Part shown: positions 22,829-33,799 of the stretch, piece by piece
How positions within the stretch are numbered: the first letter of the stretch is position 1
How the letters are laid out: every line of letters starts with the position of its first letter
Assembly (NCBI GenBank): GCA_015039315.1
Contig: WIDE01000015.1
Location: 254,836 to 318,835, forward strand
Source of the DNA: Clavulina sp. PMI_390
Taxonomy: Eukaryota > Basidiomycota > Agaricomycetes > Cantharellales > Hydnaceae
Length of the DNA: 64,000 bases
Direction of reading: 5' to 3'
Notes under the pieces: generated by a model
Told to the model about the DNA's origin: nothing
Seen by the model: the letters and a program-made list of their open reading frames with translations, nothing else
The model's database searches: none
Program-made: the position numbers and the translations under genes

Positions 22829-23710
22829 ATTTGCGGTACTTGGTAAACTCAAGTGAATGAAGGGATGGCCTGATTTTGTCGATGTCAGCTACGTCCGTGA
22901 GCGTTGGAAGCAAGAGGCCAGTACTTGACGCGTCTTACACGTGACCATGTATTGGCGCTCTTCAAGAAATCGTCAGGCTCAGCAGTAGTTGGCGCGTGGC
23001 ATCCCCGACAGTGGTCGAATTTTCGGAAAAATTCAGGCCTAAATTGGTGCTGCATAGCCTAACTCGAGGATTGGTCGCAATATTGTGTCCGGATGATCGA
23101 AGGTGCTTTCTGTACGAATCGGCACTGCATCATACTACTTGAGGTCCCGACGAATTTTCACCATGTTGCATCGCCATGGAATGAGCTGCCCCAGAACGAC
23201 GTTTTTGACAGCCCCAATCGATGGCGGATTCGCCTCTGTCAACAAGACCTCATCTCCTTGAAGTCTAGCGGAATTCCCAGTGAGTTTACAAGGATTCGCT
23301 CTTGTCATGGTCGAGCGGCCATTGACGAACAATGCACGGAACCAGCTCCTACCTTAGTAATCCCATCGTATCTCTCCTTTTCCCGAAGATAAGAGGATCC
23401 CAGAGCTCCATCCCCTCCTACTCAATTCGCTGCCAATCTTCAAGGGAAACTAAAGAGCGGCTTTTTGTAGCCCTCTCTTATATGCTTTTGGCATACCTAG
23501 GACTTAATTGATGCCAGAACTATTGTTAAATGATAATATACGACTGGAGAGTGGAAAATGCATATAATGAAACGGAATTCATAGTTCAAGTGCAAAAACA
23601 TGTGACGTGGTATCATAGAACGGAAAATTGTGGACGCCCAAGATGAATTTGTTCTGTTTGCGTCGCAAATAAAGGCTGAACCGTGAATACACGAATTTCG
23701 GCATGTGATG
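22829..23710. other. Spacer between F-box A2 and A3
   Basis: The promoter of A2 lies at the left end and includes the conserved E-box. The right end (about 23500-23710) is the 3' flank of A3, duplicated relative to the 3' flank of A2. The middle has only short frames without homology visible to me. Confidence 0.5.
22938..22943 (-). promoter_or_regulatory. Conserved GGTCACGTG box, 110 nt upstream of A2 ATG
   Basis: On the coding strand the core reads GGTCACGTG followed by a diverged GCG-rich stretch. The same 9-mer lies at almost the same distance from the ATG in A3 and A4. The CACGTG core is a bHLH target in fungi (Cbf1/Pho4/USF type). Confidence 0.55.
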
Positions 23711-25227
23711 CTATGGCGATGACGCGGACTCATCAGGGGTCAAAATGGGGATTATGGAAGCTTCACAGCCATTCAGAGAGCCGCAAGTGCACCGGGGAAA
23801 TACAATGAGCTCCTGCGCAATAGATTCCCTGTCGTCCGCCCTCAGCAGGTCATCACATATTGTCAGGCTTTTGAATGGGACAGCTCCTGTATTTGATCGA
23901 TTAAGGAAGATGTTGTTTATCTGCTCTCGAAGCTCGGGAGTAAATTCATCGATCTCCGATTGATATTCTCCACCACAGAGAGTAGTTATTGTTAGGTGTG
24001 TAAGTTGGAGAATTGTGGTAGGTGGGAACAGAACCATACACGCGATGATGTTCTGGTCTGTACCATATAGTTTGACCTCTGACAGATGGATCGATTCAGC
24101 CAGCTGAGAGAAATGGAAAGTCATTCGGGGCTTCAGATCGATCATGTGAAGTAGCCGCTCACAAGTTCATCATCCAATTCTAGGAGAGGGTCCGAACCGC
24201 CCTCGATGTAAGTATCAATCGTAAGAGATCGGAGGTCGTGCAAACGCAACTCGGTAAAAAGATCAATGAACTGGTCCGTATCTGCCTTCTTGATTATCAA
24301 GACCTGGACTTCCGCCTCTATGGTCAGGTCGGGCTCATCCTCCACGTAGCTTTTCTGCAAATTGTCGACGATAAGTTCTTGCAGCGCTGGAGCGCAACTG
24401 ACTATGCTAAACAGCACTTCTTTTGTGACCCGCTCGACGTGCAGCTGCTCCAAAGCTGGAAGCTCAACTGTCCACTCAACCTCAAGCCCTGACATCCTCA
24501 AGGTCCGCAGCGATGGCAACACTCCGTTAATAGAGGCTGACGAGCGAAACGGAGGAGGGTACTCTGTGTGATACACCACATCGAGGAGACGGAGGTTTGG
24601 GAGGCCAGCTTCCAGAATATCTTGAAATGCGAGGATAGGATCCGCTGGAAGCGCTGAGTTGTAGGAAGCGGCGTGAACGATGCATTTGGTGATGCCATCG
24701 CCAAGCTGGCTGGTCAGAGGAGAATCAGTAGACAAGTCGGGGCGGTTTCTGATAACGAGCTCCGTGGGGGGTCCGAAGAGGACACTCGAATTACCGCACA
24801 AGCGATCGCAACCATTTGTCAGGAATGTGATTTTATTCCACAAGGACCTTTGCGAGACGACGACATCGCGCCATGAACGACAGACGAGACTGAGCGAGTG
24901 AGCATCTTCAGATGTCTTCACCACAAATGAGAATATAGCTCTCAGGACACCGGCAGGGAGACAGGAGATAGGGACGAGACAGGAACGACAACGCGCTCGT
25001 TGACGGAAGAATTCAGCACGGATATCCGTGAGAACCCCTTCTAGCTCAGCAACACGGAGAAAAGCAGCTTCAGTCGAGTCTGCATAGTTGAGAGCCATTT
25101 CTTTTGTACTCGACCGCTGGTTGCGAGGGAGACTGAGTAGAGGCGCAACGTTTTCTGCAGGGCTGCTTCGAACAACGTTACCGAGTCGAGTGAGGATTTC
25201 GTTCAGGTTCTGAAGAATTGTGTCCAT
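23711..25227 (-). CDS. F-box protein, family A (copy A3)
   Basis: Exon 1 is 25227-24163 and exon 2 is 24103-23711, with a 59-nt phase-0 intron; the protein is 485 residues. The ATG at 25227 (MDTILQNLNE) is chosen because A2 and A4 start there too; a longer in-frame ATG at 25347 overlaps the conserved promoter box. Features are VAPLLSLPRNQR, a coiled-coil-like helix, an F-box at about residues 84-131 (VPISCLPAGVLRAIFSF, SLVCRSWRDVV), an LRR-like tail with LPALEQLHVERVTKEVLFSI, and the terminal FPRCTCGSLNGCEAS. The inferred role is an SCF substrate adaptor; the target is unknown. Large stretches are nearly identical to A2, pointing to a recent duplication. Confidence 0.88.
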
Positions 25228-25751
25228 ATTTCGCAGCACTTCGGGAAAAAAAATTGAACAAAGGAATAGCCTGGTTGCGTCGGCGCTACTTACGTTCGTT
25301 AGCGTTGGGAGCAAGAGACTGGTGTTGGGCGCTTGGCACGTGACCATATATATCCACTCAACGAGTGTTCAAGAAAGCAAAACCATCAGGGTCAACAATA
25401 GTTGGCTCGTGGCACACAAGGCCGCGATGGGATTCTGCCACCGCTATTTGTTTTAATAGATGCTGCATAGCCAATCCGGAGAGTTCAGCCATGTCTTCCT
25501 TCTCCATCTGCCCAGGATTCCCATAAATATGTCACTTATATATATTACTACCAGGGGAGCATGCATTCATTCGATTTGTGTCAGTCTCTCTGAGACAAGA
25601 TAAATTGCCACACGGGGTCGCAATCTTTGTGATAGGAATTGTTGATTCCGCCACAGTGGGAAGAGGCAGGTGGTCCCTCAAAATGAAAGCTGTTTCAACA
25701 TGGTATGCATAGTAAGTTGGTTCACAGAATCATAAACAAGTCTCTACGTTA
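25228..25751. other. Spacer between F-box A3 and A4
   Basis: This holds the promoter of A3 and the 3' flank of A4. A segment near 25545-25610 (GGGAGCATGCATTCAT core) recurs at about 28000-28050, 5' of A4, so flanking DNA was copied with the genes. No gene seen. Confidence 0.5.
25337..25342 (-). promoter_or_regulatory. Conserved GGTCACGTG box, 110 nt upstream of A3 ATG
   Basis: This is the same element as upstream of A2 and A4. Here it overlaps an upstream in-frame ATG (ATGGTCACGTG), so use of that ATG would translate the box itself. Confidence 0.55.
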
Positions 25752-27269
25752 TCACATTGACGACGGCTCGTTGAGGGTCAGAACGGGTACCACGGAAGCG
25801 ATACAGTTCGCCAAAGAGTCACAAGTGCAGCGAGGGAACAACACAAGCTCCTGCGCGATGGAGCCCCAGTTTCCGTCACACAGCAAATCTTCGCATACCG
25901 TCAGCTTCTCAAAGGGCGGAGACCCAAAGTTTTCTCGATCACGGAGTATATTAGTGAGGATGTCTCGAAGTTGAGGAGTATAAGCGTCAACCTCTGATTG
26001 ATACTCTCCGCCGCAGAAAGGTACCGCTGTGAGACGGCCGAGCTGCCGGAAGGCGAAGCGTGGTACCATGGCCATGCAGGCTATGATATTGTGGTCAGCA
26101 CCATAAAATCTGACCTCTGACAAGTGGATAGAACCCGAAAGCTGGAGAAAGAAAACATCGATAAGGTCGCGAGGCAGAAGTTTTCGATCTAAATCACTCA
26201 CAAACCTATCGTCCAATACAGGACGAGGAGATCCACCGCCCCAAACGGCGTTGAAGCCATCAATAGTAAGGGACCGGAGCTCATGCAGCGGCAGATGGTT
26301 CAGGAAGTGGACAAGCTGGCCCAACTCCACTCCCTTGAAAGTCAAAACCTGCACTGCCGCAGTTATCATTAAGCTAAACCGGACGCCCTCTCGATCATAC
26401 ACCGGTGACTCAATAATGAGCTCTCGCAATGCTGGCGCCAAAGCGATAATGTTAAGCACAGTTGTCTCTTCAACACCATCAAGATGCAGCTGTTGCAGCG
26501 CCGGGAAAGCGACTGCCCATCGGGCATTGGAACCCCTGATAGGCAAAACCCTCAAAGAAGGTAGCGCCCCAGCAACCAAAACAGAAGGGATGAATGGAGC
26601 CGAGTAATCTATGCGATACAATACGTCAAGAAAACGGAGGTTAGGGAGGCCACAATCCAGGAGCTCTTGAAACGCCATGATAGGCTCCAAAGGCCGAGTT
26701 GTCTTATAGTAATCAACATAAACGATGCATTTTGCAATGCTCTGACCAACTCCTCGCACAAGAGGATTAGAGCACGTATTATCGCGGCTTCCGATAATTA
26801 ATTCCGTTGGAGGGCCATAAATGAAGCTCGGATCGCCACACAACTGAGAAATACGATTGCTCGAGAACGTGAATCTACTCCAGAGAGCCCTCTGCGAGAC
26901 AGCCACGTCTCGCCATGAGCGACAGATGCGACGGAGCAAGCACGCTTCTTCGGCTCGCTCCACGGTGAATGAAAATATCAACCTCAAGACATCAGGGGAA
27001 AGGCATGAAATCGGGACAAGACAGGAAAGGCAGTAGGCTCTTTGACGGAACAACTCAGTACGAGCGTTCACGAGAGCTTTTTCAAGTTCGGAGACACGGA
27101 GGAGCGTGGCCTCGGTCTCTTCGACACAGCGGAGAGCTGTTTCCTTGGTGGTTGTCCTCTGGTTGGGACAGAGGCTGAGGAGAGGCGCAATATTTCGTGC
27201 AGGGCTGCTACGGATAGAGATGGTGAGTCGGTCGAGAATATCACTAAGATCATGAAGGATATCGTCCAT
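25752..27269 (-). CDS. F-box protein, family A (copy A4)
   Basis: Exon 1 is 27269-26202 and exon 2 is 26141-25752, with a 60-nt phase-0 intron that contains no stop, so the frame also reads through unspliced; the spliced protein is 485 residues. Start MDDILHDLSD aligns with A2 and A3. It has IAPLLSLCPNQR, a helix with AELFRQRA-like heptads, an F-box at about residues 85-132 (VPISCLSPDVLRLIFSF, RICRSWRDVA), and an LRR-like tail ending FPRCTCDSLANC. It is more diverged from A2 and A3 than they are from each other. The upstream frame stays open for 59 codons but crosses the conserved promoter box and a likely 5' UTR intron (GTAAGT near 27337, AG just before the ATG), so the short start is preferred. 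Inferred SCF adaptor. Confidence 0.87.
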   Translation of the reverse strand: MDDILHDLSDILDRLTISIRSSPARNIAPLLSLCPNQRTTTKETALRCVEETEATLLRVSELEKALVNARTELFRQRAYCLSCLVPISCLSPDVLRLIFSFTVERAEEACLLRRICRSWRDVAVSQRALWSRFTFSSNRISQLCGDPSFIYGPPTELIIGSRDNTCSNPLVRGVGQSIAKCIVYVDYYKTTRPLEPIMAFQELLDCGLPNLRFLDVLYRIDYSAPFIPSVLVAGALPSLRVLPIRGSNARWAVAFPALQQLHLDGVEETTVLNIIALAPALRELIIESPVYDREGVRFSLMITAAVQVLTFKGVELGQLVHFLNHLPLHELRSLTIDGFNAVWGGGSPRPVLDDRFVSDLDRKLLPRDLIDVFFLQLSGSIHLSEVRFYGADHNIIACMAMVPRFAFRQLGRLTAVPFCGGEYQSEVDAYTPQLRDILTNILRDRENFGSPPFEKLTVCEDLLCDGNWGSIAQELVLFPRCTCDSLANCIASVVPVLTLNEPSSM

Positions 27270-28667
27270 ATCTGCAGCACTTTTAGAAAGCCCAAATAAG
27301 TGCAAGAAGAGCCAGGTTATGTTGATGAGACTTACATTCGTCAAGGCTGGATGAGGCTGTGTTAGGCGCGTCCTGCACGTGACCGTCAAGCCTTGCACGA
27401 ATAGTTCAGCTTTCCGTCTCAACGGGTGACTTTTCAAGGAAACCATACCATCGCGATTTATGGCTATTGGCTTATGGGAATTTCAGACGCCGGCAGGGCG
27501 TGTTCAAACCTCTTGAAGCTACCGTATTAATCAGCTTGATATAAATTCGTCCAGAATTTCCATACCTTGGCTGATATTGTATTCGTAACACAAGAACTCT
27601 TCTAGGGCGACCACATCCTTCGTGCGCTCTCAGAGAATTTGATTGAGCTCTCTGATAAGAGGCTTCGGTCTTGAAATTTAACTACACTGCTCTTGAACTT
27701 CTGTGAACTCCACTGCTGTCCCGAAGTTGGCTCCCTCAACCTTCTACCCTTATCGCCACCCCTTTCGGAGTCTGTGGGCGTCAATCTCATCCTAGATCTA
27801 GGCTATATTTGCTTTCGTCCGAGCCTTGAGATCTTGTTGTGACCTCTTCAGTGGCATGTAGCAATTTGTGCATCGGTAATGCTGAGATTTTTTGGGGAAT
27901 AGTCTCAGTCCCAAATCGGCCGCTTTCCCCGTTGTGGACCTCAATCCCACGATCGTAGAGCAGAAGAGAGCTCATATTTCGGTAGAAGTGTTACGATATT
28001 TACTATATGCAAGGAGAGCATGCATTCATATGGCGTGTCAGCCTGCTGAAGAGAGAAGATCAATGGCAGCATGAACGTCGCAGCCCCAGCAGTCCTGTAT
28101 GCATTCAAGCCATGCAATGGTCTAGACCTAGATAGTTGCTGGTACGTTTCACTGAACAGGAAGAACGTGCCAAAGCATATTGGATCAGTCGGAATAGCGA
28201 ACACGGTAGTGCCGTCTCCCGCGTCTGCGGTCGATCATCTGAACAACAGGATTCACAAAGCCGCGCTTTCGGAAACCCGAACCGCACAGCTCTGCTCCAC
28301 CCAGACCGGTCGTCTGAAAAGCTATCAGAAAGCGCCAGAGTACACCTGCTTGCGTTGTGGACGAAGCGTTGTGCGGGCTCCGGGTCGGCGGCGCAACATT
28401 TGACAACGTGATCCAGCCAAATCAACCGCTGTTTTCCTTCATCCCAGGCGCGCTGCGAGGCACGAACCGCGCGAGTTCTCCACATTTTTACTATTTAGCA
28501 CCGCCTTTGTAGCAATCAGACGAGCTCAGCGGTTGCTAGAGACGCTACTGTTGGGTAAGATTGTCCTTGCTGGGCCGGTGATAAACAGAACCAACTTGAC
28601 CCCTTCACTCCATCGTCTCGCTATTGCCTCGGGTCTGGTGCCCAATTTTGACAGCGTTTTCTAGCCA
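27270..28667. other. Divergent intergenic region
   Basis: This lies between the A4 start (minus) and the Gly-Met-Pro protein start (plus). Apart from the A4 promoter box and a copy of the GAGCATGCATTCAT flank motif, I see nothing definite. Frames at 28071-28403 plus and 28105-28485 minus overlap each other, have no recognisable domain, and are left uncalled. Confidence 0.4.
27376..27381 (-). promoter_or_regulatory. Conserved GGTCACGTG box, 107 nt upstream of A4 ATG
   Basis: This is the third copy of the element. It is followed on the coding strand by a GACGCG-like stretch shared with A2 and in part with A3. Confidence 0.55.
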
Positions 28668-31600
28668 ATGTCGGTGCCGTATTCAGGATATTATGCCGCG
28701 CAGCAACCCTATTACACCCAGGCTCAATACCATGACCCTTATGCCACACAGCAGCTTCAATTGTACCACCATCAACAGCAGCAGCAGCAACAGGCAGCGC
28801 TTATGGCGACCCAATACGGCGCCACCGCCTATGCACAACAGCCTCAGGCCGCGATGTACGGCCAGCAGAGCTATGGGAGACAACCTGGACTGCCCGAAGT
28901 ATGCCTTGGATCACTATCGCCGCAGAGATCTTCGACCACGAACACGTCTCTAACACGCCGCTTTGTGGCACACTTTCGCAGGTCGGCTCGATGGCGTATA
29001 CTAAACGCACACTACCAGATGGGAACATTGTTTATCAACCAGTCATAGGTATGCATCCGGACCGCATACAATAGCACACATGTTCGCCATCACTGAATCT
29101 CGTGCCTGGTAGCCCAAGAGGTCACTGTCCCAACTGCCCAAGTTCGTCCACTAACCCAACTCCACTTATGACATCGTCCTCGCCTGAACAATGTGATGTC
29201 AATCCCCGTGATCTTAGGGACCATACAAGACTGTCCAATATGTCCCAACTGGGCAAGCAACATCAGCCATCGGTGTTCCTACTGCTGGCTCGTATGGAGT
29301 CTCCGCGTCTCAAATGGGGTACGGTCAAGCCATGAACCCTGCGCAGTTCAGCCAAGTACCAGGAGTCGCATACGATATGCGTCAATTTGGCGATGCCTTT
29401 GGCACTGCCGGAAGTGCGATTGGATCCAAGGAGTCGTATGTCTATCCCGAACTACGAACCGTTTCGTCTTGTCACCCAAGATCGTACTCCTGACTTTTGC
29501 TTCCTTTGCACTTACCCTTTCAGGAAAAAGGAGAGGAAACGCCGAGAGAAGGAGCAGGAGCGTCAGGAGAGAGAATATGAACGACAAGAGAAGGAGGCGC
29601 GCAAGGCCGCCGAGCGTGCTCAGAAGAAACAAATGGAGCGGGCTCATGCTCAACGCGTATGTCCATCTCATCGTCTTGCTCACTCTTTTGCTATTCATGA
29701 TGAGCTAACACCTCATCCCTCGTCCGTAGGTGCAGGCTCAACAACAGGATGCACTCCGACGCGCTCACGAGCGCGAAAGGCAACAACAGCGTGCACCCTA
29801 CGTAGGTTATGGCAACTATGACGATGAAGATGAGGAGGAGGAAGAAGAAGAGGAAGAGGATGACTATGAGGATGACTATCACCAACATCCCTCTATGGTT
29901 CGACAGGCCCAGGGTCAAATGCAACCAACGTATGGAGGCCAACAGGCGTACCCAGCTCAATCTCGCTCTCGACGATCCTCGATGAATGCTGGTGCCAATG
30001 GTGCAGGCATGTACGGAGCCGCTGGCATGGGCGGAATGGGTGCCATGCCTGGAATGCCGGGGATGCCTGGAAGTATGCAGGGGATGCCTGGGATGCCTGG
30101 CATGGGCGCGATGGCTGCGATGCAAACGGGGCCACCTCCTCCAGAACCAGGGTACGATCCAATCATTGAGGCGAAACTCGCCAACATGGGCTTTGCTAGC
30201 TCTGGATCACGGAGCAGGAAGGCCAGCAATGCGGCTTCCACACCTGGCCCGCCTACCACCATCGACCTTACCAGTCCATACGCCCCCTCAACGCCCGGAC
30301 TATCGTATGGCGGAGTACCGATGAATGGCTCGAGAACTCCGGGACCACCTGCTGGTGGGATCATCCCGGGCATGCCTGGGATGCCTGGTATGCCTGGCGG
30401 GATACCCGGCGCTGCTTCAGCCATGGGAGGGATGCCAGGTGTTGGCGGAGGCATCGTCCCTGATGCTGGTGACTCGTACAGACGTCATCGTCGCGTCAGC
30501 TCTCGTAGTGGCCTCAGCGCCGCTGGTGGACTAAGCCCTGGCGCACACAGTATGTCGTACGGCAGATCGCCGAATGGCCAGATGGTCGCCCTGAATAGCA
30601 GCGGTGGCAGCGACGTCTCCCCCATCTCACAGATGCCCGGTTCACCTGGCCACAGCCCTTATGCCCCGACGTACGGCGGGCTCACTGCTGGTGGGATGCC
30701 TGGAGCAGGGATGCCTGGAATGCCAGGTTCCATGACTCCTGCTACCACTGCAGGCATTATTCCACAAGGTGTTGCTGCATCAGACGTCAACCAAATGTTC
30801 GCTCGCCCACCGTCGAATCTTGTGCGCTATAGCTACTTCGACAACTTCCCGATCTTTAACGACATGGACGAAATGTATGACATACTGCCTGAGATGTCGC
30901 CCTTGCCCCAATCCTTGGTTGATCATGATGTCACTTTCCCTGACTGGGCGAGGTGGATTACGGTATGTTCCTTCCGTTAGCTCTGTTCAATGGATTGTCT
31001 AATTGTGAGTGGTCTGATTGTGGTTACCTTCAGGATATCACGAACGCTTGGCAAAACGTCACGAATTCCGGGATGTCCCGCGATGCCCTCCGTGGCTTTC
31101 GTATGCTCATTGACGCCTGGAATCACCAATTCTTCGTGCGTCGTGGGGTTTACTTCCGGTTTGGCAAGAGGCCCGCGAAACGCAACCGCTATCGCCGAAC
31201 TTCGCGCAGAGGGTCTCGTCGGGGTAGCCGGTATGGTGACGATGACGACTACTCCGATGAGGACGACGATTCTGAGAGCGAAGAAGAGGATGATGATGCA
31301 CCGAGAAGATTCCGTTTGATCTGCGAATGGTTAAGTCAGCAAGGCGCGGGCGGAGGTGGTATACCTGGGGCTGCCGCAGCTGGTGTACCGGGAATGGGAG
31401 GTGTTACTCCCAACATGACTGGTGCTATCCCGGGGATGCCAGGTGGTATGCCTGGGATGCCGGGCGCCATGCAGGGGATGCCTGGGGGCATGCCGGGGAT
31501 GCCTGGAGGTATGCCTGGAGGTATGCCTGGAGGTATGCCTGGAGGTATGCCTGGTGGTATGTCTGGTGGTATAATACCAGGAGGTGTTGCAGGAGTTCCT

Positions 31601-31780
31601 GGTGCTGGAGCAATGGGTGCCACTCCAGGGCTTGGTGCTGCGGGGATGGCTGGTCTCCCTGGAATGCCTGCGGGGATGGGTGTCCCTGGCATGCCTGCTG
31701 GGATGGGTGTCCCTGGGATGGGTGCCGCGGGCAGGAGCGCTGGGCGAGGTGGGATCAGCTATACTCCAACTTACTCGTGA
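28668..31780 (+). CDS. Gly-Met-Pro repeat protein with charged coiled coil, function unknown
   Basis: Seven exons with consistent phase give 885 residues: 28668-28898, 28982-29048, 29113-29141 (29 nt), 29218-29435, 29524-29656, 29730-30962 and 31034-31780. I do not recognise a named family. The N-terminus is Tyr/Gln-rich with a seven-Gln run. Exon 4 gives a polar segment, [13 protein letters not shown]. Exon 5 is an almost pure Lys/Arg/Glu coiled coil ([17 protein letters not shown]), and exon 6 begins with an acidic run of Asp/Glu. Long blocks of GMPGMPG-type repeats follow, and a folded-looking conserved core lies around the exon 6-7 junction ([46 protein letters not shown]). After it come a basic [11 protein letters not shown] patch, an acidic patch and a final GGMPGGMPG array. 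The core suggests a conserved fungal domain of unknown function. Disorder and possible phase separation are inference. Confidence 0.75.
31499..31570 (+). repeat. 12-bp coding minisatellite (GMPG units)
   Basis: The unit ATGCCTGGAGGT and close variants repeat about six times, encoding Met-Pro-Gly-Gly, inside exon 7. It keeps frame because the unit is a multiple of three, so copy-number change would lengthen or shorten the repeat without disrupting the protein. Confidence 0.85.
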
Positions 31781-32285
31781 AGTACGAGCTGCGGTCCTCA
31801 ATGATCTCTAGCCTCTTCCCTCCCATCCTATGCTGCCTCATATTCTTTACTTGAATCTATCTGTACAAGCTTATCAATTCTTTTTTGGATACTCATTTGT
31901 TCATACATGTTACACACTGCGATCATATATACCTTGTACATACACACCTATCATGACATTATCTGATGATTTTACTGGCTTGTTGACCGCGAACGGGCTC
32001 CTTCACCTCCCTATTTCAAAAATATCCCCGAGTCACGTATCATTGTTGTGACGCACACCTCCAACCACTCGTCAACTAAGCCTAGTTACAGCACTTAAGT
32101 GCAGCCTGGGCCTCTAGAGAGACAAGGCACGCGAAATCAGGAAGTGTTGTGCTGATCCTACTTTTCCTCTCCCTTCCTCTGTATGTGATATCGTCAATTA
32201 AGCACAATCTCGTCAAGCTGCACTTCTAAATCGTTTCTACACTTGCCATCTACTCCCAAGGGAGTTCTCAGCTATAACTTGTCAG
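31781..32285. other. Intergenic region
   Basis: This holds the 3' UTR of the Gly-Met-Pro protein and the promoter of F-box B1, both on the plus strand. No gene seen. Confidence 0.5.
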
Positions 32286-33799
32286 ATGCCGCTGAGACCT
32301 TTCAAGGACGCCCTCCAAGCCGTGAGCGCACTCGAAGAATCTATTGAGGATGGCGTGATGCGCGATCCATTCACTCCATCCATTATCATTCACCCACCTA
32401 CTCGTCGAGCCAATCACGAAAGACTCATTCGTAAAGCACTCGAAGATCTTGACCTACAATGCAGTGGAATGGACACGATATTCGACGCCCTACAGCGCGC
32501 TAGGAAGAAACTTCTTCAGAAGCGAGCTCGAGCAGCTGCAGCGTTGGCACCGGTTTTTGGACTTCCAGTGGAACTCCTCCGGGAGATATTCCGACTAGTG
32601 GCTCAATCTTCTCAAAGCTCAGTTTGTTCCATTGTTCTCGTTTGCTCCGATTGGCACTCTATCGTTGCTTCTCAATCGGAGCTCTGGGCTTATGCGCACA
32701 TTGTCGGTGAAGCTCGAAGCACTGCTTTGGGTGCACTGAACGCTTCGGACCCCCACCCCATCTCTCTCGAGGTTTTTGATCATCACCTTGACCTCAAGCA
32801 TCACCTAAACCAGGTTTTTGAGGGGAAGGAAGATCGCCTTCGATTGTTGCAGTGGGAATCAGCAATCGACATCGATTCATTCTTTACCTATGGAGAACCG
32901 AAGATGACATATCCCCACCTCGAATCTATAGATTTGTCTCTCCAAGATGACTGTGTGTTCTGTGGGTCCAATCTATGGGACCCTACATGGGATCCACCTC
33001 CCAAAACCTTCCTCCTCGACAACTGGTTCCCCGCCTTGGTGTTGCTCAAAAGCAGGGGCGTTGATCTGGTGATTCCGACCAATATCCTGAATCATCTCCA
33101 GCATCTAGTGCTTGAAAACGTCGCGGTGACATCAACCTTGGGCTACAACATATCCCAATCAGCCCATTCTCTCCGCAGCCTGAGTCTCTCTCATGCTATT
33201 GATACAGAGTTTGCCCATTTCTATACTTTACAAAAATTCACTCTCCCCTATCTAGAGTCGCTCATTTTACTTGATGTGAGCTTTCAAACTGCAGAGCGCT
33301 TTTTTCAGAGCTGGGAGTGTCCTTTGCTAAGGTCACTCACTTGCAACCACTTGCTACTAGAGGAAGACGACGGAGCTGAGGATCCCGTAACCCATCTCAG
33401 TCAAGCTAATGACTTTGTGAGTCCTCAACCTCACGCAAGCCTCCTGATTACTCATTTATCTTGACATAGTTTATGTCATTATCAGCCTTGGAGGAGCTGG
33501 TCGTCACGAAAAATCCGAACTCTATATCGCGTTATCTGACAAGTCCGCTGCGCAACTGTGCACCAAAACTGGGCCGACTGGTCATCTCCTCAAGATTTGC
33601 ATCAATAACGCCTATGCTTCCATTCCTTAATCACCTCGCATCTACCATACATGACCGAAATGACCCCGGTGGCCATGACTTTGTAATCGAGGCCATGCCC
33701 CTCATGGTTTCATGGTTGAAAGAAGCCTTCCCGACAATCACTATCATTTCGAGCGATCGGAGGGACTGCGCCATTTGGCCCGATGATCCCGACGAGTAG
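32286..33799 (+). CDS. F-box protein, family B (divergent copy B1)
   Basis: Exon 1 is 32286-33416 and exon 2 is 33470-33799, with a 53-nt GTGAGT...TAG intron in phase 0; the protein is 486 residues. It starts at MPLRPFKDAL. The N-terminal PSIIIHPPTRR motif corresponds to PIILLHPxSQR of B2-B4. A coiled-coil helix spans about residues 45-85, and the F-box lies at about 88-135 (LAPVFGLPVELLREIFRLV, VLVCSDWHSIVASQ). The LRR-like tail has LRSLSLSHAID and SLILLDVSF. The intron falls after a Phe codon and exon 2 begins Phe-Met, exactly the arrangement of B2-B4, which shows common descent despite low overall identity. Inferred SCF substrate adaptor; target unknown. It stands alone, 23 kb from the B array. 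Confidence 0.85.

Noticed and set aside
25228..25347. 40-codon upstream extension of F-box A3 to an ATG at 25347
   Set aside because: The extension overlaps the conserved promoter box, and A2 and A4 support the shorter start.
28105..28485. 126-residue minus frame (MWRTRAVRASQRAWDEG...)
   Set aside because: No family match that I can see, overlaps a frame of similar size on the plus strand; left uncalled.
29957..30454. Antisense frame rich in GIPG repeats
   Set aside because: It is the mirror of the Gly-Met-Pro coding repeats on the plus strand.
31331..31801. Antisense His/Thr/Arg-rich frame
   Set aside because: Shadow of the same repeat region; repetitive DNA opens several frames at once.
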